A stretch of DNA of 64,000 bases from DATKQJ01 sp035534295 (GTDB lineage Bacteria; Chloroflexota; Dormibacteria; Dormibacterales; Dormibacteraceae). The notes below the pieces were generated by a model. The model searched no databases. It was not told the origin of the DNA and saw only the letters and a list, made by a program, of their open reading frames with translations. Below, piece by piece: positions 42,952-51,999 of the stretch; position 1 is the stretch's first letter; every line of letters begins with the position of its first letter. The position numbers and the translations under genes were made by a program. The stretch spans positions 41,898-105,897 of the forward strand of contig DATLSE010000020.1 in assembly GCA_035534295.1 (NCBI GenBank). Reading direction: 5' to 3'.

Positions 42952-43992
42952 TCACTCCCGCGCCACCTCGATCAGAACCTGGACCACGGCCGAGGCCGCC
43001 TGGGGCCGCCCCAGGGCGCGAGAGGCGCGCGCCATGGCGGAGAGCTCGGCCGCGCTGAGACCGTCAATCACCCCTACCAGACGATCCGAATCGAACTCGG
43101 CGTCAGCCACCCGGACGGCGGCCCCCCGGGCAGCCAGGTGGGCCGCATTGCGTTCCTGATGCGCGCCCCCGAAGCTGCCTGGGATGACGATGGCGGGAAG
43201 CCCCACCGCGGCGACCTCGGAGAGCGCACCGACGCCACCCCGGGATACCACGAGATCGGATTGAGCCATGAGCTGGGCCACATCCGTGCTGAACGCGATC
43301 GGCCGGTAGCCGGGACGACGTCGCCGCTCGCCCTCCTGGCGCCCCTGCTCCCCGGTCAGATGCACAACCTCCTGGAAGCGACGTATGAGCTCGTCCAGAG
43401 CCCCCCACACGGCCTGGTTCAGTCGGCGCGCGCCCTGCGAACCCCCCATCACCAGCAGGCGCTGGGGCGGAATATTGGGCTCGCGAGGGACAAAGCCGGC
43501 TCGCAGCGGGTACCCGGTCCACACCGTCTGGCGGGTCCGAAACCGGTCCACGTCGGCCTCAAAGCTGACGCACGCTGCGCGCGCGCGGGAACGGAACATG
43601 CGATTGGCGAGCCCACTCGACTCTGAGACCTGGAGCACATAGGGAACACCGGATTGGATCGCGCCAGCCAGGCCCGGAGCCATGACGTGCCCTCCCACGC
43701 CCAGCACCACATGGGGTCGAAAAGATCGCACCACCCGGACGCCGGCGGCGAGCGCGGACGGAAGGCTGAGCGGCAGCACGAGGTTGCGCCAGGGAGCGTC
43801 GCGATCCCACCCCCGCACGTGGAGGGTGCGCAGGTCGAAGCCGGCCCCGGGTACCAGCGTCTCCTCCGGACCGCCGGCGCGGCCCAGGATCAGAACCTCG
43901 GCATCGGCTTGCTCAGCGCGGAAGGCTTGCGCGACGGCGAGAGCTGGAAGCAGGTGTCCCCCGGTTCCGCCCCCCGCTATCAATAGTCGCAT
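42952..43992 (-). CDS. murG: UDP-GlcNAc:undecaprenyl-PP-MurNAc-pentapeptide transferase
   Basis: GT28 glycosyltransferase making lipid II from lipid I. The 346-residue protein starts MRLLIAGGGTGGHLLPALA, with GVGGHVMAPGLAGAIQSGV and the C-terminal RGGVGALSEVAAVGLPAIVIP donor-site motif (GGxGALSE type). AGGAGGT lies five bases before the ATG, which settles the start. The ftsW frame extends 80 bp past this start. Confidence 0.97.
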   Translation of the reverse strand: MRLLIAGGGTGGHLLPALAVAQAFRAEQADAEVLILGRAGGPEETLVPGAGFDLRTLHVRGWDRDAPWRNLVLPLSLPSALAAGVRVVRSFRPHVVLGVGGHVMAPGLAGAIQSGVPYVLQVSESSGLANRMFRSRARAACVSFEADVDRFRTRQTVWTGYPLRAGFVPREPNIPPQRLLVMGGSQGARRLNQAVWGALDELIRRFQEVVHLTGEQGRQEGERRRRPGYRPIAFSTDVAQLMAQSDLVVSRGGVGALSEVAAVGLPAIVIPGSFGGAHQERNAAHLAARGAAVRVADAEFDSDRLVGVIDGLSAAELSAMARASRALGRPQAASAVVQVLIEVARE

Positions 43993-45148
43993 CCGACCTC
44001 CTGCGCCGGAGCGCGTGCCGGCCTCCGTGGCCCGAGATGTTGAGCAGAACTCCAATCGCCGTCAGGGTGATCGCGAGCGAGGTGCCGCCGTAGCTGATCA
44101 GCGGCAGCGGCACCCCGGTGATGGGGAGAGTGTCCGTCACCGTGCCCATGTTGAGCAGGGCCTGCAGGGAGATCCAGCTCGTTATCCCCGCTCCCAGCAT
44201 GAGCCCAAAGCGGTCGGGTGCGCGGTACGCGGCGCGATAACCGCGGACACAGAGTGCGACGAACCCGGCCAGCATGAGGGTGGTCCCGATCAATCCGGTC
44301 TCCTCGCCCACGATGGCAAAGATGAAGTCGGTGTGAGCCTCGGGCAGCCACAGGTACTTCTGCACCGAATGCCCCAGGCCCACCCCGGTCAGGCCGCCCG
44401 AACCCAGGCCGACCAAGGCCTGACTGATCTGATAGCCGGTGCCCAGAGGATCCTGGAACGGGTTCAAGAAGACCGAGAGCCGCGCCGAACGGTAGGAGGC
44501 GAAAAGCGTCAGGAAGAGGAAGGCCAGACCCAGGCCCAGAATCAGCAGTCCTAAGTGCCGCAGCGGACCCCCACCGGTGTAATAGACGGCAATGAAAATG
44601 CCGCCCATGATCAGCGCCGTGCCCAGGTCCTTCTGAAGCATTAAAAGCACCAGCACGCCACCCAGGATGAGCGCGAAGGGCAGTAGGCCGTCGCCGATCT
44701 CGCTTATACGCTGGCCCCGCTTTTCGACCCAGTGCGCCAGGTAGACGGCCATGACCAGTTTTGCCACCTCGGAGGGCTGGAACGTGCCCAGCGGGCCCAA
44801 ATTGAACCAGCGCCGGGCTCCGTTGACCCGAATTCCTATCCCCGGCACCAGAACCGCCAGCATGAGCACGACGATCGCCGCCGCCGCCAAGGGAGCCCAG
44901 CGCCGCCAGTAGTGGTAGTCGATTCGGCTGGCCACCACCAGGCCGACCAGGCCCAGGACCGCGAACACCGCCTGGCGCTCGAAGTAGTACAGCGGGGAGA
45001 GATTGTCGACGTAGGCCAGCGCCGAGCTGGCGCTCAGGACCATGACCAGCCCGGCTCCAAGCAGCAGAACGGTGACCAGGGCCAGCCAGGGATCCCGCTC
45101 GCCCGCGGCCTTGGGTTCCTGCGCGCTGGAAATGAAGACCTCGCTCAT
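43913..45148 (-). CDS. ftsW: Lipid II polymerase FtsW (SEDS family)
   Basis: Ten-helix SEDS glycosyltransferase acting with FtsI at the septum. The 411 residues contain NGARRWFNLGPLGTFQPSE, KDLGTALIMGGIF, PEAHTDFIFAIVGEE and PLISYGGTSL, the family signatures. The C-terminal 35 residues (arginine/serine-rich) run over the murG start and are not expected to be conserved. ATG at 45148 overlaps the murD stop as ATGA. Confidence 0.96.
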   Translation of the reverse strand: MSEVFISSAQEPKAAGERDPWLALVTVLLLGAGLVMVLSASSALAYVDNLSPLYYFERQAVFAVLGLVGLVVASRIDYHYWRRWAPLAAAAIVVLMLAVLVPGIGIRVNGARRWFNLGPLGTFQPSEVAKLVMAVYLAHWVEKRGQRISEIGDGLLPFALILGGVLVLLMLQKDLGTALIMGGIFIAVYYTGGGPLRHLGLLILGLGLAFLFLTLFASYRSARLSVFLNPFQDPLGTGYQISQALVGLGSGGLTGVGLGHSVQKYLWLPEAHTDFIFAIVGEETGLIGTTLMLAGFVALCVRGYRAAYRAPDRFGLMLGAGITSWISLQALLNMGTVTDTLPITGVPLPLISYGGTSLAITLTAIGVLLNISGHGGRHALRRRRSDATIDSGGRNRGTPASSSRRRASLPR

Positions 45149-46428
45149 CCCGCGGGCGCGGCCAGCGCCGCCCTCACCGCCGCCTTGAATTGACGGCCTC
45201 GGTCCTCGAAGTCGCGGAACATGTCGAAACTCTTGAACGCGGGGCTGAAGAGCACCACCCCACCCGGGCGCACCAGATCCGCGGCCGCCGCCACGGCGGC
45301 GTCCAGCCCCTCGACCAGGACGTGGGGATGGTCCTCCAAACGCTCGCCCACCCGCCTTGAGCTCTCCCCCATCAGCACCACCGCGACCGTCCGTAGCCTT
45401 ACCGCTGAGATCCAGGGATCAAGGTCGAAGCCTCCGTCTCGGCCACCCGCGATCAGCACCACCGGCTCGGCGTCGAACGCCTCCAGGGCCATCAGCGAGG
45501 CGGCGGAGTTGGTGGCCTTGGAGTCGTTGTACCAGCGCACCCCACCCCAGTCCCCAACCATCTCCAGGCGATGCTCGACGCCGGGGAAGGCGGCCAGGGC
45601 CGCCGCCGCCGCGTCATCCCCAATACCCGCCAGGCGCCCCACCGCGGCGGCAGCGAGCGCGTTCTGCAGGTTATGCCGACCCGGTAGTCCGCAGGGCGGC
45701 AGCGGACGGTGGCGGTCGAACCAGGTCACCCGGGCTCGGGTCTGTTGCGCCAGGGTCCGGCAGGTTGGATCAAGCCCATTCAGGACCGCGTCGTCGCCCG
45801 GCTCCTGGAAACGCACGATGCGCGACTTGGCCGCCACATATCCCGCCATGTCGCCATGCCGGTCGAGGTGGTCGGGGGTGACGTTGAGGACGACCGCGAT
45901 GCGTGGCCGGGGACGCTCGGCCGACTCGAGCTGAAAGCTCGAGAGCTCGAGCACCACCCAGTGCTCGGGCGTCAGCTCATCCAACCCGTCGAGCAGTGGC
46001 ACGCCGATGTTTCCCCCAACCACCACCGGGCGCGGTCCGGCCCCGAGCACCGCTCCGATCATCGCCGTGGTCGTGGTCTTGCCGTTGGTTCCGGTGACCC
46101 CCACAACCGGCGCCGGACACAGCTTCAAGAACAGATCCGTCTCGCTCGAGACCGGGATGTCCCGAGCGCGCGCCTGCTCCGCCAGGTCACAGTTCCAGGG
46201 CACGCCAGGGCTTAAAAAAAGACCCTGGCATCCTTCCAGGTCGTCGGACCCGTAGCCGCCGAGGCGCACCTCCGCCCCTTCGGGAAGATCGGATTCCGGC
46301 ACCCGGTTCGGGTCGGCGTCCACGATCCGGACCCGGACTCCCTGCCGATCCAGATATCTGGCCAGGGCCCCCCCGCTCCGCCCCAGGCCCACCACCAGCG
46401 CCCTCTGTCCAGACCCGAGCCCGGTCAA
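45145..46428 (-). CDS. murD: UDP-N-acetylmuramoylalanine-D-glutamate ligase
   Basis: Adds D-Glu to UDP-MurNAc-L-Ala. The 427 residues include VVGLGRSGGALARYL, the ATP loop VTGTNGKTTTTAMIG, LNVTPDHLDRHGDM (carbamylated-Lys region follows), and WYNDSKATNSAA. The start is TTG at 46428, which overlaps the mraY TGA (TTGA). Confidence 0.97.
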   Translation of the reverse strand: MTGLGSGQRALVVGLGRSGGALARYLDRQGVRVRIVDADPNRVPESDLPEGAEVRLGGYGSDDLEGCQGLFLSPGVPWNCDLAEQARARDIPVSSETDLFLKLCPAPVVGVTGTNGKTTTTAMIGAVLGAGPRPVVVGGNIGVPLLDGLDELTPEHWVVLELSSFQLESAERPRPRIAVVLNVTPDHLDRHGDMAGYVAAKSRIVRFQEPGDDAVLNGLDPTCRTLAQQTRARVTWFDRHRPLPPCGLPGRHNLQNALAAAAVGRLAGIGDDAAAAALAAFPGVEHRLEMVGDWGGVRWYNDSKATNSAASLMALEAFDAEPVVLIAGGRDGGFDLDPWISAVRLRTVAVVLMGESSRRVGERLEDHPHVLVEGLDAAVAAAADLVRPGGVVLFSPAFKSFDMFRDFEDRGRQFKAAVRAALAAPAG

Positions 46429-47360
46429 ACGAGCACCCGGGATAGGGCGAGACTGGCCAGGACCGATGCCGCTGCGACCCCGCCGAAGGCGAGGGCGATG
46501 CGGTTCTCAGACCAACCCGCTAGCTGAAACGTGAGGTGAATCGGGGTCATCCTGAACACCCGGCGACCGCCGGAGACCTTAAAGAAGGTCACCTGAATAA
46601 TGACAGACAGGGTCTCAAATACGAACACCAATCCCATCAGGGGCAGCAAGAGAAGCCAACCCTGCTCAATCGCCATCGCCGCCAGGGCGGCCCCCAGCGC
46701 CAGTGAACCTGCGTCACCCATGAAGATCCGCGCCGGGTACCGGTTGTAGACGACAAATCCGACCACGCCCCCGGCCAGCGTCATTCCGACCGCCCGCTCG
46801 CCCGTGGGGGCACCGCTTAAGAGCAGGAGCAGACCCACGGCCACCACCGCCCAGCTCGACCCGGCCAGGCCATCGCTGCCGTCGGTGAGGTTGACGGCAT
46901 TGGCCGCCCCGACGATGGCAACCACGCCCAACGCCCAGACCGCCCAGACCGAGCCCCCCGCAAGCAGATGCTGGGGTCCGTGGGCTGCGGCCAGGATGGG
47001 CAGGGCGAGGAGCGCCTGTAGGGGTAGTTTCCAGCGGGCGCGCAAGCCGGCCGCCCCGAGCCTTCGCTTGGCCACGTCGTCGACCAGACCCAAAAGCCCG
47101 AAGAGAAGCACGGCCAGGGTCACCGGAGCGGCTCCGGGGTGACCTGCATGAGTGGCGAGCAGGCCGCCCACTACCGCCAGGGCGACGAAGAGGGCCCCTC
47201 CCGCAGTTGGAGTGCCGGCCTTGGCCTGGTGATCACGACCGAGCTCGGGCTGAATCACCTGGCCCATTCGAAGGCGGGTCAGGCAGCGAATCAGCACCGG
47301 GTAAAGGCCGATCGAGATCAGGCTGGCGACCAGGAGGGTGATGAAATCCAGAATGAGCAC
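46425..47360 (-). CDS. mraY: Phospho-N-acetylmuramoyl-pentapeptide transferase with altered His motif
   Basis: Ten-helix enzyme that makes lipid I on undecaprenyl phosphate. The 311-residue protein has LVDDVAKRR (Asp pair), NAVNLTDGSDGLAG, and MGDAGSLALG. In the cytoplasmic loop, the usual PxHHHFE histidine motif is PIHLTFQLAGWSEN, so only the first histidine remains. Identity is secure from the remaining motifs and position between murF and murD; the changed loop is odd for a functional MraY. Confidence 0.94.
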   Translation of the reverse strand: MLILDFITLLVASLISIGLYPVLIRCLTRLRMGQVIQPELGRDHQAKAGTPTAGGALFVALAVVGGLLATHAGHPGAAPVTLAVLLFGLLGLVDDVAKRRLGAAGLRARWKLPLQALLALPILAAAHGPQHLLAGGSVWAVWALGVVAIVGAANAVNLTDGSDGLAGSSWAVVAVGLLLLLSGAPTGERAVGMTLAGGVVGFVVYNRYPARIFMGDAGSLALGAALAAMAIEQGWLLLLPLMGLVFVFETLSVIIQVTFFKVSGGRRVFRMTPIHLTFQLAGWSENRIALAFGGVAAASVLASLALSRVLV

Positions 47361-47363
47361 GGT

Positions 47364-48683
47364 CTAGAGCTCGGGGATGAGGCCGTGAAGGCCGACCCCG
47401 TGGGAGGCCTTGACCAGAAGCAGGTCCTCTGCTCCCACCCGGTCTCTGACCCAAGAACGAGCCGCCTCCAGGTCCGGCAGGAGCACCGCGCCGGCGGCAA
47501 GGGCCATCACATTTGCCTGACCACCATGAAGCACGGCGACCTCGTCAAAGGTGACACCGGCCGCCTCGCCCACCTGCCGGTGGCTCTCCACCGCCAGGTC
47601 GCCCAGCTCGCGCATCTCGCCGAGCAGGGCCAGGCGGCGCCTGATTCCGGTGCTTTCGCGCACGACCTCGAAGGCGGCGAGCATCGATTCCGGGCTGGCG
47701 TTATAGGAGTCGTCGAGTAGGAGGTAGCCGGCGCTGCCCACGCGCCGCTGCAAGCGGTGCTCGGATTGCACCTGACTCAGGACGGGCAGGACATCGCCGA
47801 TCTTCAGCCCCGCCCACTGGGCCACCGCCAGCGCCGCCAGCGCATTTGCCACCTGGTGGCGGCCGCTGAGCCCGAGCCTCACCTCTTGGCCGCCAAAGTC
47901 AAACACGCAGCCCTGGGACAGAGCCCGGTATTCGCGTGCCCGCACCTGGCCCGCCTTCAGGCCGAAGGAGATGACCGGGCAGCGGCAGTGCTGCCGCAGA
48001 GCCTCAAAGCGGGTGTCGTCCGCGTTCAGCACCGCGGCCCCGTCGGCCGGCAGAGCATCCAGCAGTTCGGCCTTGGCCGCCATCACACCCTCTATGCCGT
48101 CAGTGAAGTGCTCGGCGTGGACCGAGCCGATGTTGGTCACCACCCCAACCCGCGGCCGCGCCAACGCGGCCAGGCGGGCGATGTCCCCTGCGCGCTGCAT
48201 CCCCATCTCGAGCACCAGGACCTGGTGGTTTGGCTCCAGACCGAGAATGCTGAGGGGGACCCCGGTCTCCGTGTTGAGATTGCCCGGGCTTCGATGCACC
48301 CGGAGCGCTGTGCCCAGGGCGGCGGCGATCAACTCCTTGGTCGATGTTTTCCCGTTGCTCCCGGTGACACCGATGACGAGTGGATCGACCCGCCGGAGCA
48401 CGTCGCCGGCGAGAGCGTATAGCGCCTCCCAGGTGTCCTCGACCACGACCTGGGGCACCGATGCGGCCTGGCGCTGGCTCACCACCACCACTTCCGCACC
48501 ACGGGCGAGGGCGTCGGAGACGAAATCGTGGCCGTCGCGCTCAGCTCCCTTGAGGGCGAAGAACATCCCCCCTGGGCGCACCTGTTGCGAGTCCGTGTGC
48601 ACGCTGGTGAACCCGGCCTGGGCCGGGAGCCGCAGCGGCTCTCCGCCGCAGGCCTCCAGAAACTGGGCGAGCGAGATCCTCAT
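47364..48683 (-). CDS. murF: UDP-N-acetylmuramoyl-tripeptide-D-alanyl-D-alanine ligase
   Basis: Adds the D-Ala-D-Ala dipeptide to the UDP-MurNAc tripeptide. The 439-residue ligase has TDSQQVRPGGMFFALKG, VTGSNGKTSTKELIAA, the MurF hallmark GNLNTETGVPLSIL, TNIGSVHAEHF and LLDDSYNASPESM. These exclude MurE. murE itself is not between this gene and ftsI (18-bp gap). Confidence 0.96.
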   Translation of the reverse strand: MRISLAQFLEACGGEPLRLPAQAGFTSVHTDSQQVRPGGMFFALKGAERDGHDFVSDALARGAEVVVVSQRQAASVPQVVVEDTWEALYALAGDVLRRVDPLVIGVTGSNGKTSTKELIAAALGTALRVHRSPGNLNTETGVPLSILGLEPNHQVLVLEMGMQRAGDIARLAALARPRVGVVTNIGSVHAEHFTDGIEGVMAAKAELLDALPADGAAVLNADDTRFEALRQHCRCPVISFGLKAGQVRAREYRALSQGCVFDFGGQEVRLGLSGRHQVANALAALAVAQWAGLKIGDVLPVLSQVQSEHRLQRRVGSAGYLLLDDSYNASPESMLAAFEVVRESTGIRRRLALLGEMRELGDLAVESHRQVGEAAGVTFDEVAVLHGGQANVMALAAGAVLLPDLEAARSWVRDRVGAEDLLLVKASHGVGLHGLIPEL

Positions 48684-48701
48684 CGCCCTAGTAGACGGGA
48701 T

Positions 48702-50504
48702 TCAGCTGCCCGGGGTTATTCGCCACTGGAGGATGATCTTCTGGGCGATCTCCTTCCAGATCGGGCCCGACACGTAATAGCCCTCGTCGGCGTTGTCGTT
48801 GCCATTGCCCGGGCGGTTGACGACCACGAGCATCGTGAACTGGGGATTGTTGAGGGGGAGGAATCCGGCGTACGACGCCCAGACCTGGGTGGGCGAATAT
48901 TGCCCGTTGATTGGGATCTGAGAGGTCCCAGTCTTGCCCGCCTCATCGGTCTCGAAGCCGGGCACGCGCGCCATCCAGCCCGAGCCATGCTGGACCACAT
49001 CCGCCATCATCCCCGTCATCTGCGTTGCCGCCCGGGCGCTGATCACCTGGCGCGCGGGGGCGAGCGCGGTGTTGGGCTGGCTACCAATCCGCTCCACCAC
49101 GTGGGGCGGCGCCAGCTTGCCACCGTTGGCGATCACGTTGACCGCGTCCAGCATCTGCACCATGTTGACCGCGATGCCTTGGCCAAACGAGGCGGTGGCC
49201 ATCTGGACCGGTCCCCAGCTGGAAGCCGCGGGCATCTGGACCCCGGCGCCGCCGTAGGCCGAGCTCTCGCCCGCGACGTCGACGTAGCTGGGTTGGGCGA
49301 AACCGAATCGGTTCAGGTAGGAGACATAGTTCTGCGGACCCTCCAGCTGCATGGCGTGGATGGCGCCGACGTTGAGGGAATCATCCAGGACCCGGGTCAT
49401 GGTCACCACGCCGTGATTGCGCAGGTCCCAGTCGTGGATGACCGATCCCGCCACGTTGACGTAGCCCGGATCGTCGAAACTGGTGGTGGGCGTGATGGCC
49501 CCGTCGTCGAGCGCGCCACCCAGAGTGGCGATCTTCATGATCGAGCCGGGCTCATAAAGGCTGGATACGATCGGGTCCTGGGTTGCGGCCACCTGGGCGG
49601 CACTGAACTGGTCGGCCTGGTTGGCGTTGTAGGCAGGATAGTTGGCCCAGGCCACGACGCCGCCGGTGTGGGGATTCATGATCAGCACGCTCCCGCTCTG
49701 AGCGTGGTTCTGCTTGACCCCGGCCGCGATCGCCTGCTCGGCGGCGTACTGAATGTTGGCGTCCAGGGTCAGCTGCAGGTTGGACCCGTTGACCGGATTG
49801 ACCGAGGTTTGGTTGCCAAGCGAGATCTGATTTCCCAGCATGTCGCGGTAGGTGGTGGTCTGACCTGGTCGGCCGGCCAGCTGCGACTGGTAGAAGGCCT
49901 CGATCCCGCGCTCCCCCTGGCCTGAGTCGTTGACGAACCCGAGCAGGCTGGAGGCCAGGGTCACATCGCTCGTGCCCCCTGGCAGGTACGTCCGTTGGGG
50001 CACCGGCTCGAGGCTGACGCCGGGCAGCCCGAGCCGGCCCACCGCGTCGGCCTGGGCCGCCGGCTGACGCCGGGCGATGTAGGCAAACTTGAGACCTGAG
50101 GCCAGCGTCGCGCTCACATCAGCTGCCTTAAGGCCGAGTGCGGAGGCCAGGCTCTGGGCCACCGCCGGGCGCTGACCGACCGGGACCATATCGGGGGCAA
50201 CCGTCACGTCGTAGGCGGTGGTGTCGATGGCCAGAGGGCGACCGGCGTCGTCAAAGATCTGCCCCCGAGCAGCCGGTAGTACGATCGAGGTCAGGTGCTG
50301 GGCCTGAGCCAGGGCGGTCAGCGAGGGGTGTTCGACGATCTGCCAGTAGGCCAGGCGCGCCCAGATCGAGGTGGCCAGGATCATGGCGAGTATCACCAAG
50401 CTGGCCACACGAGCGCGCGGAATCTCTCCCCGCGGCGGCTGGGGGGGTCTTAACTGCGCGTCGCGGGCGGCTCTTGGCCCGTGTGCGCGGCGTTCAATCG
50501 CCAT
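48702..50504 (-). CDS. ftsI: Septal peptidoglycan transpeptidase FtsI (class B PBP)
   Basis: A 600-residue penicillin-binding protein. A Pro/Arg-rich cytoplasmic tail and one helix (VASLVILAMILATSIWARLAYW) lead into the PBP dimerisation domain (RGQIFDDAGRPLA) and a transpeptidase domain with SxxK (EPGSIMKIA), SxN (DDSLNVGA) and KTG (EAGKTGTSQ). No PASTA domains are present. ATG at 50504 interlocks with the ftsL stop as ATGA in TGATG order. Confidence 0.95.
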   Translation of the reverse strand: MAIERRAHGPRAARDAQLRPPQPPRGEIPRARVASLVILAMILATSIWARLAYWQIVEHPSLTALAQAQHLTSIVLPAARGQIFDDAGRPLAIDTTAYDVTVAPDMVPVGQRPAVAQSLASALGLKAADVSATLASGLKFAYIARRQPAAQADAVGRLGLPGVSLEPVPQRTYLPGGTSDVTLASSLLGFVNDSGQGERGIEAFYQSQLAGRPGQTTTYRDMLGNQISLGNQTSVNPVNGSNLQLTLDANIQYAAEQAIAAGVKQNHAQSGSVLIMNPHTGGVVAWANYPAYNANQADQFSAAQVAATQDPIVSSLYEPGSIMKIATLGGALDDGAITPTTSFDDPGYVNVAGSVIHDWDLRNHGVVTMTRVLDDSLNVGAIHAMQLEGPQNYVSYLNRFGFAQPSYVDVAGESSAYGGAGVQMPAASSWGPVQMATASFGQGIAVNMVQMLDAVNVIANGGKLAPPHVVERIGSQPNTALAPARQVISARAATQMTGMMADVVQHGSGWMARVPGFETDEAGKTGTSQIPINGQYSPTQVWASYAGFLPLNNPQFTMLVVVNRPGNGNDNADEGYYVSGPIWKEIAQKIILQWRITPGS

Positions 50505-51028
50505 CAGCGCGTCAGGTCGGCGGCCAGGGCGTCATGCCCGGTCAGGGCGAACAGGGCCGCGGCCAACTGCTCCCAAAGGGGAGTAAGGCGAGTCGCAGCC
50601 GGCCCGATGGCAGCGTTCAGGTCGGGCTCAGATCCGGCGAACGTGATGTACCGGTAGGGAGTGGTCTGGACCAGTCCGGCCTGCTGCGCCTCCTGGGCCA
50701 CGCGCGCCGGCGTGTGCAGGGCGGCGTCCTGGTACTGCAGCTGCCCCTCGGTACTTCGCAACTGCTGATTTTCCTGCTGAAGCAGGGAGAGTTGGTAGGC
50801 CGATTTGGTCGCCTGCGCGGTCAGCGCCAGATAGGCCACGGTCACAACCATGAGTACGGCGATGCCCGCGTATACCCGTGCGAATCCGGACAGGCGACGA
50901 CGCTGGGCGGCGACCGCCAGGGTCATCTCGCTCAGAGAGGGCCGCGTGCTGCGACGACGCCGGTGCGCGGTCGCGGACGTTGATCGGCCTTGCAGCCGGC
51001 GCCGGGTCAGAGTTCTGCTGGTAACCAA
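50504..51028 (-). CDS. ftsL: FtsL-like divisome protein
   Basis: A 174-residue bitopic protein: basic N-terminus (RTLTRRRLQGRS...AHRRRRS), one membrane helix (VYAGIAVLMVVTVAYLALTAQA, residues 52-73) and a leucine/glutamine-rich coiled coil (LSLLQQENQQLRSTEGQLQ). The size, topology and place between rsmH and ftsI define FtsL, whose sequence is always weakly conserved. The C-terminus is longer than usual. Confidence 0.82.
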   Translation of the reverse strand: MVTSRTLTRRRLQGRSTSATAHRRRRSTRPSLSEMTLAVAAQRRRLSGFARVYAGIAVLMVVTVAYLALTAQATKSAYQLSLLQQENQQLRSTEGQLQYQDAALHTPARVAQEAQQAGLVQTTPYRYITFAGSEPDLNAAIGPAATRLTPLWEQLAAALFALTGHDALAADLTR

Positions 51029-51068
51029 TGGACAGCCTCATGAGGGACACGTTGGAGGGACGGGGATG

Positions 51069-51992
51069 TCAGAGTCGTTGGGCCACCCGCAGGCGGGCGG
51101 ATCGGCTGCGCGGATTCGATGCCAGCTCATCCGCGGAAGGGCGGATGGGCTTGCGCGTGACGATGGAAAGAGAGGCCCGGTGGGCGCAGGTGCAGACCGG
51201 CTGCTGGGGGGGGCAGATGCAGTCCTTCGACTCGGCGATGAAGCATGACTTCACTGTGGAATCTTCCAGTGAATGGAAGGAGATCGCCGCCATACGCCCA
51301 CCGGGGGTGAGTATCTGAATGGCTCCTTGAAGACCTGATTGAAGGCTGGCCAACTCGTCGTTGACCAGCATCCTGAGGGCCTGGAAAGTGCGCGTCGCGG
51401 GATTTATGTCCCGCGGCCACGCCGCTCGCGGAATGGCCGCTTCGACCGCCAGGCGAAGATCTGTGGTGGTCACCAAGGGTCGGCGCTGAACGATGAATGC
51501 GGCAATTCTGGCCGCCCATCGCTCCTCGCCCAGCCGGCGAATGTGCCCGGCCAGTTCGCGCTCGGGCAGTTGATTAAGGTAGCGCGCCGCGGTGATCCCC
51601 TGCGAGGGATCCATGCGCATGTCGAGCGGGCCCGTGCGCTGGAAGCTGAACCCACGCTCGCCCTGGTCCAGTTGGTCGCTTGACAGGCCCAGGTCGAACA
51701 CGATCAGGTTCGGCCTGGCAAAACCCGATCGGGTCGCGATGGCGACCACATCGGCGAAGTTTCCGTGCGCGAGAACGGGCGGCGATGAAAGACCCTCCAG
51801 GCGTTGCGCCGCCGCCGCCAGCGCCGCCTGGTCGCGATCGATGGCGAGCAATCGCCCGCCGGGCTGGATCTGTTCCCAAAGGGCCAGGGTGTGACCACCC
51901 CCGCCCAGGGTGCAGTCGATAGCGACCGCCCCCGGACGGGGCTCAAGGAGCTCTATTAACGGTTTTGAAAGTACAGGTTGGTGCAGCGGCAC
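51069..51992 (-). CDS. rsmH: 16S rRNA (cytosine-1402-N4)-methyltransferase
   Basis: SAM-dependent methyltransferase, formerly mraW. The 307 residues carry HQPVLSKPLIELL, IDCTLGGGGHTLAL (SAM loop), AIDRDQAAL, VFDLGLSSDQLDQGERGFS, and LRMLVNDELASL near residue 215. It lies 7 bp downstream of mraZ, as is standard. Confidence 0.97.
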   Translation of the reverse strand: MPLHQPVLSKPLIELLEPRPGAVAIDCTLGGGGHTLALWEQIQPGGRLLAIDRDQAALAAAAQRLEGLSSPPVLAHGNFADVVAIATRSGFARPNLIVFDLGLSSDQLDQGERGFSFQRTGPLDMRMDPSQGITAARYLNQLPERELAGHIRRLGEERWAARIAAFIVQRRPLVTTTDLRLAVEAAIPRAAWPRDINPATRTFQALRMLVNDELASLQSGLQGAIQILTPGGRMAAISFHSLEDSTVKSCFIAESKDCICPPQQPVCTCAHRASLSIVTRKPIRPSADELASNPRSRSARLRVAQRL

Positions 51993-51999
51993 CTTCGGA

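Noticed and set aside
47364..48683. Possible MurE identity for this Mur ligase
   Set aside because: GNLNTETGVPLSIL and LLDDSYNASPESM are MurF signatures.
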